Of a DNA stretch of 11,725 nt, positions 6,309-11,725 are shown in pieces. A program made the translations under genes and the position numbers. How positions within the stretch are numbered: position 1 is the first letter of the stretch; each line of letters starts with the position of its first letter. Location: assembly GCA_002390165.1 (NCBI GenBank), contig DGOU01000160.1, positions 7,659-19,383 on the forward strand, given 5' to 3'. Source of the stretch: Lutibacter sp. UBA4458. Lineage in GTDB: Bacteria > Bacteroidota > Bacteroidia > Flavobacteriales > Flavobacteriaceae. The notes below the pieces were generated by a model that did no database searches, was not told the DNA's origin, and saw only the letters and a program-made list of their open reading frames with translations.

Positions 6309-8417
6309 TTATTTTATTGACTTAGTTAACTCTTCTTGTACATTGTTTGGTACTAATTCAAAGTTAGAAAACTTAGTTGTAAAACTTCCTCTACCTTGAG
6401 TTATAGAGCGTAAGGTTGTGGAATATTTATACATTTCAGCTAATGGTGTTTTCGCTTTTATAGTTTGGTATTTACCATCGCTATCCATACCTAAAATTAT
6501 AGATCTTCTTCCCTGTAAGTCAGTCATTACATTTCCTAACATTTCTTCAGGAACTTTAACTATTATTTCATTAATTGGTTCTAATAATTTTGGTTTTGCA
6601 TTTAAAAAAGCATCTTTAAAAGCATGAGCACCAGCAATTTTAAACGAAATATCATTAGAATCTACCGAGTGCATTTTACCATCAAATAACATCACTCTAA
6701 TATCACGTGCATAAGAACCGGTTAATGGACCTTCTTCCATTACTTCTAATACTCCTTTTAAAACGGCTGGCAAGTAACGAGTGTCAATGGCGCCACCAAC
6801 AATACAATTATAAAAAATTAATTTTCCACCCCAATCTAATTCTACTTCTTCTTTTCCTCTAATGTTAAACCCATCAGGTTCTGGCATTCCTTCAAAATAT
6901 GGTTCAATTTTAATATGAACTTCTCCAAACTGACCAGATCCACCAGATTGTTTTTTGTGTTTGTAGCTTGTAGTTGCGGAGCGTTGAATAGTTTCTCTAT
7001 AGGCAATTTTTGGTTGTTCAAAAGTTGCATTAATACCATATTCTTTTTTCAATATCCAGTCAATGGTAGCTAAATGTAATTCTCCTTGGCAAGAAAGAAT
7101 TAGTTGTTTTAATTCTTTGGAATATTTAACTTCAACAGTTGGGTCTTGGCTTTTTATTTTTCGTAAGGCTTCATTTAATTTCTCTTCATCATTTTTATCT
7201 TCTGCGCCAACAGACTTATGAATTCTTGGTGTAGGGAAATTAATAGGTTTAATGGTAATTTCAGATCCTTTTGTTCTTAAAGTATCGTTAGTATCTGTAT
7301 ATTTTAATTTTAAAGTAGCACCAATATCTCCTGCAACTAATTTTTCAACAGGTTCACGGTTTTTGCCATCCATTATATATAATTGGTTGATGGTTTCTGT
7401 TTCTTCATTTCTTGAATTTTCTAACTTATCATTTTGATTAATTTCGCCAGATTTTACTTTGAAAAAACTAATTTGACCTAAGTTAGGTTCGTACAAGGTT
7501 TTAAAAATAAATAATGAAGTTGGAGCATCGGATTTACATTCTAATTCATTGCCTTCAACAGTTTGTTCGGGTTTTAAATCTGCAGATGAAGGTGTAACAT
7601 TATCAATGAATCCCATCATTCTACCACTTCCCATATCATTTAAAGCAGATATACAAAATACGGGATATAATTCATGATTTAGCATTCCTTTTTTAATTCC
7701 TTCACGCATTTCATCTTCATTTAATGTGCCTTTATCAAAATAAAGTTCCATTAAATCTTCATCATTTTCAGCAGCTTTTTCTACCAATTCGTTTTGTAAT
7801 TGATTTGCTAACTCTTTTTGGTCGTCAGGAATTTCAAGTTTTTCTGGTTTTCCACCGTTTGGACCAAATTTGTACATTTTCATTTTTAAAACGTCAATAA
7901 TACATTGTGCTCCGTCAACTACAAGTGGATACTGAATTTTAATAGCATTTTTACCAACTAATTCTATAATACTTTTAAAACTTTCATCAAAATCAGCATT
8001 TGGGCTGTCTATTTGATTAATAGCAAAAAGTGTTGGTAAAGAAAAACGATCAATATAATTCCATATAATTTCGGTACCTACTTCTGCACCTTGTTGTGCG
8101 TTTACAACCATTACCACAGAATCTGCCACACGCATGGTAGATGCAATTTCACCAATAAAATCGTCTAAGCCGGGAGTGTCAATAATGTTTATTTTGTAAT
8201 TACGCCATTCAGTATGTAATGGTGTTGAATAAATGGAAGTTTCTCTTGTTTGTTCAATTTCGTGATAGTCTGAAACGGTGTTTTTGTTTTCGACACTACC
8301 ACGACGTTTGAGAAGTCCAGCTTCAAAGAGCATTGTTTCTGCTAATGTGGTTTTTCCACTTTTATTGGCACCTACAAAAGCAACATTTTTAATGTGTTTA
8401 TCATCATATATTTTCAT
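6309..8417 (-). CDS. EF-G paralogue (FusA2/EF-G2-like) with altered G-domain motifs
   Basis: A 702-residue protein with the full EF-G layout: G domain (about 1-280), domain II (about 300-390), and domains III-V including the domain IV signature KKQSGGSGQFG and a C-terminal PLAEMYKYSTTLRSITQGRGS. The P-loop is GANKSGKT at 16-23. Key residues differ from canonical EF-G: the switch I RGIT is RETS (58-61), switch II reads DTPGL (80-84) so the GTPase-activating histidine is leucine, and the guanine-recognition NKxD is NQID (134-137). A reported Bacteroides thetaiotaomicron paralogue, EF-G2, supports translocation without GTP hydrolysis; the changes here suggest a similar type, by inference. The ATG at 8417 is preferred to an in-frame TTG at 8423, giving the start MKIYDDKHIKNVAFVG. 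No ribosomal genes flank it, so this is not the str-operon fusA. Confidence 0.9.
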   Translation of the reverse strand: MKIYDDKHIKNVAFVGANKSGKTTLAETMLFEAGLLKRRGSVENKNTVSDYHEIEQTRETSIYSTPLHTEWRNYKINIIDTPGLDDFIGEIASTMRVADSVVMVVNAQQGAEVGTEIIWNYIDRFSLPTLFAINQIDSPNADFDESFKSIIELVGKNAIKIQYPLVVDGAQCIIDVLKMKMYKFGPNGGKPEKLEIPDDQKELANQLQNELVEKAAENDEDLMELYFDKGTLNEDEMREGIKKGMLNHELYPVFCISALNDMGSGRMMGFIDNVTPSSADLKPEQTVEGNELECKSDAPTSLFIFKTLYEPNLGQISFFKVKSGEINQNDKLENSRNEETETINQLYIMDGKNREPVEKLVAGDIGATLKLKYTDTNDTLRTKGSEITIKPINFPTPRIHKSVGAEDKNDEEKLNEALRKIKSQDPTVEVKYSKELKQLILSCQGELHLATIDWILKKEYGINATFEQPKIAYRETIQRSATTSYKHKKQSGGSGQFGEVHIKIEPYFEGMPEPDGFNIRGKEEVELDWGGKLIFYNCIVGGAIDTRYLPAVLKGVLEVMEEGPLTGSYARDIRVMLFDGKMHSVDSNDISFKIAGAHAFKDAFLNAKPKLLEPINEIIVKVPEEMLGNVMTDLQGRRSIILGMDSDGKYQTIKAKTPLAEMYKYSTTLRSITQGRGSFTTKFSNFELVPNNVQEELTKSIK

Positions 8418-8433
8418 AATCAAAAAATTTTGT

Positions 8434-8462
8434 AAAAAGTTGTCTAAAGTTACAAACTTTTT
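8434..8462. repeat. Inverted repeat upstream of the EF-G paralogue
   Basis: AAAAAGTT at 8434-8441 is repeated in reverse complement at 8455-8462, and the arms extend by two pairs (GT/AC) past a single bulge, leaving a CTAAAGTT loop. It lies 17-45 bp before the ATG at 8417 in the 232-bp gap between divergent genes. It could be an operator or a leader hairpin, but AT-rich DNA makes such pairing common. No exact TAnnTTTG element was found on either strand in this gap; TAACTTTA on the minus strand is one base off. Confidence 0.25.
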
Positions 8463-8649
8463 GATATAATTATATGACTAATGTTAGTGTTTTTTTAAGC
8501 TTTTTTTATTAATTGAAAAGGGTTTCTATTAAAACTCCTATTTATACTACAATTCAGGTTCTATTTTTTACATTTCAGAGAATAAAAATTTAGTTATTAT
8601 TGAAGTTTGCCGAGTTTTGTGGTGTTAAGTTGAATTAATAATAACTAAA

Positions 8650-9291
8650 ATGATACATATAATTTTAGCCATTGCAATTTTATTTTCATCAGTTTTTGAA
8701 GCAAATGCTCCAAAAATTATAGGGTTTGAAACTTCTATAAATATATTTATAGGTGTATATGTTGTTTGGTTTTTATCTGAAATTATTTTTAACCGGTTGT
8801 TACGTTCAAAAAAAAATAATTCTAAAGGTAAGGATAAGGGAACTTTAAATTTAATTTGGCTTTTTATTTTTATAGCAATTTTTTTAGCGGTTTACTTAAC
8901 AAATTATAGTTTATTAATAGCTAAAAATGTAATTATTAGTTATGTTGGACTTTTAATTATAGTTATTGGAATTGTTTTAAGAATAGCAATAATTATAACT
9001 TTAGGAAAGTTTTTTACGGTGGATGTTGCTATTAGTCAAAATCATAAACTTAAAACGGATGGATTTTATAAGTATTTAAGGCATCCATCTTATGCAGCAT
9101 CTCTAATATCATTTATTGGTTTTGGCATTTCGCTTAATAATTGGGCATCTTTACTAGTTGTATTTTTTATAATTTTAATTGCATTTTTAATTAGAATAAA
9201 AACTGAAGAAAATGTACTGTTAAATTATTTTGGAACCCAATATTTGAATTACAAAAAGAATACTAAAAAAATAATTCCATTTATATATTAA
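8650..9291 (+). CDS. Isoprenylcysteine methyltransferase-like membrane protein
   Basis: A 213-residue integral membrane protein with about five to six hydrophobic segments (near 3-17, 30-48, 68-87, 93-115, 149-163 and 166-183). The ICMT/PEMT-like SAM-binding signature is present: LKTDGFYKYLRHPSY at 134-148 with Arg144-His145-Pro146, and a C-terminal KTEENVLLNYFGTQYLNY with Glu186, Glu187, Phe194-Gly195 and Tyr198. Bacteria do not make prenylated proteins of the eukaryotic type, so the substrate is probably a lipid, thiol or other small molecule; it cannot be told from the sequence. The kinase gene follows after 37 bp on the same strand with no terminator between them, so co-transcription with the signalling genes is likely. 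The ATG at 8650 gives an N-terminal membrane helix directly. Confidence 0.82.
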   Translation: MIHIILAIAILFSSVFEANAPKIIGFETSINIFIGVYVVWFLSEIIFNRLLRSKKNNSKGKDKGTLNLIWLFIFIAIFLAVYLTNYSLLIAKNVIISYVGLLIIVIGIVLRIAIIITLGKFFTVDVAISQNHKLKTDGFYKYLRHPSYAASLISFIGFGISLNNWASLLVVFFIILIAFLIRIKTEENVLLNYFGTQYLNYKKNTKKIIPFIY

Positions 9292-9328
9292 AGGAAGTAT
9301 ATTAGTAATAAAATTAGACTTAATTTAT

Positions 9329-10672
9329 ATGAAACTTAGTTTGCAAAATATTTTTAAAATATCGTTTATTATAGCATTATTTGTTTTTGTTGTAGAGCGA
9401 TTGTTTTTTGGAAGAGGTTTTAATCTGCCCTTAAATGATTTGTTAAAAGTTTTTGCAATTCATTATATGTATGCTATTGTATTAACCTTAATAAATTTTT
9501 ATTTTTTTCAATATCTTGATGAAAAAATATCTTGGAAAAATAGGTCTATAGAAAGGTTGATTTTTGGAGCTGTAGGCTCTATAGTTTTGACAATGATAGG
9601 TTTAGCAGTTTTAAGGTTTATAACTTTAGTAGTTATATTGCAAAGCCCAGTTAGTCGGTTTTTACATGACTCAAATGCAGGAACGTATTATCTTTTTGGT
9701 TTAATTTTAACCTTAATAGTTAGTTTAGCTTTTCATGCATTCTTTTTTTATAAAGCCTTAACAGAAAAAAAAATTAACGAACAGCAAATTGTTGCAAAAA
9801 CAGAAACGGCTAAATATGAATCTTTAAAAAGCCAGATTGATCCACATTTTTTGTTTAATAGCTTAAATGTTTTAACCTCATTAATTAGTGAAAATCCTAA
9901 GCAAGCAGAAAAATTTACTACTAAATTATCTAAAGTGTATCGATATGTTTTAGAACAAAAAAATAAAGATTTAGTTAGTTTAGATGAAGAGTTACATTTT
10001 GCAAAAACCTATATGGAATTGCTAAAAATGCGATTTGAAAACGCAGTATCTTTTGAAATTCCTGAAAAAGCGAATAATCCTGATCTTAAAATAATACCAT
10101 TATCCTTACAATTGTTACTAGAAAACACCATAAAACATAATGTGGTTACCGAAGAAAATCCATTAAAAGTAAGTATCAAAGAAGAAAATGGTTATTTGGT
10201 AATTTCTAATAATTTTAATCCTAAAACTACTTTTGAAAAAAGTACTAAAGTAGGGTTGAAAAATATAATAGACAGGTACAATTTGTTAACCTTTAAAAAA
10301 GTGACTATTGATAAATCTTCTGCACTTTTTATTGTAAAGATACCTTTATTAACTCAAAAAATTAAAAAAATGAGAACATCAGAAAATATTGAAAATAATA
10401 AATATATGCGTGCTGTTGAACGCGTAGAAGAACTAAAAGGATTTTATGGTAGCTTAATAGCTTATTGTATTGTAATTCCTTTATTAATCTATATTAATTT
10501 AAATTATGTACCACAATTTCATTGGTTTTGGTTTCCGGCAATGGGTTGGGGTATAGGTCTTGTTTTTCAAGCATTTAAAGCTTTTGCGTATAATCCATTT
10601 TTAGGAAGAGATTGGGAAGATCGTAAAATTCAGGAATATATGAGCGAAGATAATAAACAATATTGGGAGTGA
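9329..10672 (+). CDS. LytS-type sensor histidine kinase fused to a 2TM module
   Basis: A 447-residue kinase. Four hydrophobic segments (near 9-24, 40-62, 76-104, 121-141) are followed by a coiled linker and the His_kinase motif LKSQIDPHFLFNSLN with phospho-acceptor His173. The ATPase domain has the N-box LLLENTIKHN (262-271) and a short G-box VGLKNIIDRY (308-317) in which the usual first glycine pair is replaced by TK. The kinase part ends with the usual VKIPLL (336-341). From Met348 to the stop the protein is a complete 2TM domain of 100 residues, closely resembling the two stand-alone 2TM proteins that follow (98 and 105 residues). This looks like a gene fusion in a tandem array; Met348 also has an A-rich upstream stretch and might start a separate product. 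The partner regulator is most likely the one at 11379. Confidence 0.9.
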   Translation: MKLSLQNIFKISFIIALFVFVVERLFFGRGFNLPLNDLLKVFAIHYMYAIVLTLINFYFFQYLDEKISWKNRSIERLIFGAVGSIVLTMIGLAVLRFITLVVILQSPVSRFLHDSNAGTYYLFGLILTLIVSLAFHAFFFYKALTEKKINEQQIVAKTETAKYESLKSQIDPHFLFNSLNVLTSLISENPKQAEKFTTKLSKVYRYVLEQKNKDLVSLDEELHFAKTYMELLKMRFENAVSFEIPEKANNPDLKIIPLSLQLLLENTIKHNVVTEENPLKVSIKEENGYLVISNNFNPKTTFEKSTKVGLKNIIDRYNLLTFKKVTIDKSSALFIVKIPLLTQKIKKMRTSENIENNKYMRAVERVEELKGFYGSLIAYCIVIPLLIYINLNYVPQFHWFWFPAMGWGIGLVFQAFKAFAYNPFLGRDWEDRKIQEYMSEDNKQYWE

Positions 10673-10700
10673 AATTTAGAAAAAAATTAAAATTTTAAAA

Positions 10701-10997
10701 ATGAAAACAATTTATTCAGAAGAAGAAAAATATATTAGAGCAAAGAAAAAAGTAGATAATGTAAAAGGCTTTTATTCAAATTTATTAGCGTACTGTTTAG
10801 TAATACCATTTTTATTTTTTATAAACTATATGACTTCTCCTAGTTATTGGTGGTTTTGGTGGCCAGCACTTGGTTGGGGAATAGGAATAGGATTTCACGC
10901 ATTTGGCGTTTTTGGAAATAATTTAATATTTGGAAAAGATTGGGAAGAGCGTAAAATTAAGGAGTTTATGGATAAAGATAATAGAACTAAATTTTAA
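10701..10997 (+). CDS. 2TM domain protein (first stand-alone copy)
   Basis: A 98-residue protein consisting almost entirely of one 2TM domain. A charged N-terminus with a lysine-rich helix (RAKKKVDNVK, 13-22) leads into two membrane helices (about 24-43 and 51-71) joined by a tryptophan-rich turn (YWWFWWP at 49-55), then an amphipathic tail with GKDWEERKIKEFM at 78-90. With lysines at both ends both tails are probably cytoplasmic. The domain has no established biochemical role; in flavobacteria it is often found with LytS/LytTR genes, suggesting a part in membrane signalling. It starts 28 bp after the kinase stop and ends 5 bp before the next copy, so it belongs to the same transcript. It is closest to the module fused to the kinase. 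Confidence 0.88.
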   Translation: MKTIYSEEEKYIRAKKKVDNVKGFYSNLLAYCLVIPFLFFINYMTSPSYWWFWWPALGWGIGIGFHAFGVFGNNLIFGKDWEERKIKEFMDKDNRTKF

Positions 10998-11002
10998 AAA
11001 TC

Positions 11003-11320
11003 ATGAAAAATTATAACTATACAGAAGAACAAAAATATATAAAAGCAAAAAAGAAAGTAAAAGCCATAAAAGGATTTTACGTACATTTAATGGTTTATTT
11101 AATAGTAAACGCATTTCTTATACTGTCAAATGCATTATCCTACGGCGGGTGGCACGTGTTTTGGGAATGGCAATCGTATTCTACTTTATTATTTTGGGGA
11201 ATTGGATTAGCTTTTCACGCTTTTGGAGTTTTTGGATTAGATTTTATTTTAGGTAAAAATTGGGAAGACCGAAAAATAAAAGAATTTATGAATAAGGATA
11301 AAAGAGATACTTGGGAATAG
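11003..11320 (+). CDS. 2TM domain protein (second stand-alone copy)
   Basis: A 105-residue 2TM protein. The lysine-rich N-terminal helix (KAKKKVKAIKGFY, 14-26) is followed by two hydrophobic helices (about 27-45 and 58-78), separated by a longer, tryptophan-rich loop (GGWHVFWEWQSY) than in the other two copies, and the tail GKNWEDRKIKEFM. The second helix carries FWGIGLAFHAFGVFG, nearly the same as in the first stand-alone copy. Spacing of 5 bp from the preceding gene implies one transcript; the response regulator begins 58 bp further on. Divergence of the inter-helix loop suggests an older duplication or a different partner. Function unknown beyond the domain. Confidence 0.88.
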   Translation: MKNYNYTEEQKYIKAKKKVKAIKGFYVHLMVYLIVNAFLILSNALSYGGWHVFWEWQSYSTLLFWGIGLAFHAFGVFGLDFILGKNWEDRKIKEFMNKDKRDTWE

Positions 11321-11378
11321 AATGTTATGGTAATTCTTAAAGAAGATATTACACTAAAAAATAATAAATTAACAATAC

Positions 11379-11725
11379 ATGAAAGTAGTAATAATTGAAG
11401 ATGAAAAACCTGCTGCGCGAAGATTGAGCAGAATGTTAAATGAAATAGGAATTCAACCAATAGCAATGCTACATTCTGTAGAAGAAGCTGTAAATTGGTT
11501 TACTGATAATGAACATCCTGATTTACTGTTATTAGATATTCAACTTTCTGATGGTTTGTCTTTTGAAATTTTTGATGAAATTGAAGTTAAAAGCGCTATA
11601 ATATTTACTACAGCTTATGATGAATATGCACTAAAAGCCTTTAAATTGAATAGTGTAGATTATTTACTAAAACCTATTGATGCAGATGAACTTAAAAATG
11701 CTTTACATAAATTTAAAGAAATTCA
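11379..11725 (+). CDS. LytTR-family response regulator, receiver domain (cut by window edge)
   Basis: The frame from ATG 11379 is open to the window end: 115 residues plus a partial codon. It begins MKVVIIEDEKPAARRL with the acidic pocket (Glu7, Asp8, Glu9), has the phospho-acceptor Asp53 in LLLLDIQLSDG, the switch threonine Thr77 or Thr78 in FTTAYDEYALKAF, and Lys98 in YLLKPID, so it is a complete CheY-like receiver. The EDEKPAARRL start and AYDEYALKAF pattern are typical of the LytTR subgroup, where a LytTR DNA-binding domain follows; that part is outside the window and is inferred. A LytS-type kinase upstream on the same strand makes a cognate pair very likely. No terminator separates it from the 2TM genes. 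Confidence 0.9.
   Translation, partial: MKVVIIEDEKPAARRLSRMLNEIGIQPIAMLHSVEEAVNWFTDNEHPDLLLLDIQLSDGLSFEIFDEIEVKSAIIFTTAYDEYALKAFKLNSVDYLLKPIDADELKNALHKFKEI

Larger units (their letters stand above)
10370..11320 (+). repeat. Three tandem copies of a 2TM-domain coding unit
   Basis: Three related units follow each other: the kinase C-terminus (from Met348, position 10370), the 98-residue gene and the 105-residue gene. All share a Lys-Tyr-(hydrophobic) start, KGFY before the first helix, GWGIG or FWGIG in the second helix, and GRDWEDRKI or a close variant after it. Copies one and two share extra residues (AYC.VIP, WFW.PA.GWGIG), so they are the closest pair; copy three has a longer loop between the helices. 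Confidence 0.85.

Noticed and set aside
8464..8475. 12-bp palindrome ATATAATTATAT.
   Set aside because: Pure A/T palindrome in AT-rich intergenic DNA; expected by chance.
11215..11466. Open frame of 83 codons on the minus strand across the last 2TM gene and the response regulator start.
   Set aside because: It runs opposite two supported genes and has a low-complexity Leu/Ser/Phe composition.

Overview
The window looks like a chromosomal segment from a member of the Bacteroidota, most likely a marine-type Flavobacteriaceae. The DNA is very AT-rich, Shine-Dalgarno sequences are absent, and several genes are preceded by the Bacteroidota -7 promoter element TAnnTTTG. The proteins have a flavobacterial character: a Bacteroidota-type EF-G paralogue, 2TM-domain proteins and a LytS/LytTR two-component system. 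No rRNA, tRNA, insertion sequence, prophage or CRISPR array was seen.

Layout. (1) 1-1112, minus strand: the N-terminal part of a MutS2-type ATPase, cut by the window edge. It is divergent from ung (uracil-DNA glycosylase, 1172-1837), and the two -7 elements form an inverted pair in the 59-bp gap. A hairpin at 1840-1866 probably terminates ung and the convergent lipA. (2) 1988-5977, minus strand, read from high to low coordinates: a 62-residue membrane-anchored protein with four cysteines, a membrane glycosyltransferase of family 2, an ECF-type sigma factor, an Nramp-related transporter without the canonical metal-binding motifs, then lipA (lipoyl synthase). The first four are spaced 3 bp, a 4-bp GTGA overlap and 2 bp apart, so they are almost certainly one operon. 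lipA follows after 35 bp and has its own promoter element. (3) 5978-6308: a non-coding gap with a strong hairpin whose U-rich side fits plus-strand transcription, although no plus-strand gene lies upstream. (4) 6309-8417, minus strand: an EF-G paralogue with altered G-domain motifs, including loss of the catalytic histidine. (5) 8650-11725, plus strand: an ICMT-like membrane methyltransferase, a LytS-type histidine kinase carrying a C-terminal 2TM module, two stand-alone 2TM proteins, and the receiver part of a response regulator cut by the window edge.

How the genes fit together. mutS2 and ung are DNA-maintenance genes and lipA makes the lipoyl cofactor; these are housekeeping. The two clusters worth attention are the ECF sigma operon, which combines a possible envelope or metal-related output with a sigma factor lacking an adjacent anti-sigma gene, and the kinase/2TM/regulator cluster. 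In the latter, three related about 100-residue membrane modules stand in a row, and the first appears to have been fused to the kinase at an internal methionine. The EF-G paralogue resembles the group that includes Bacteroides EF-G2, which is reported to work without GTP hydrolysis.
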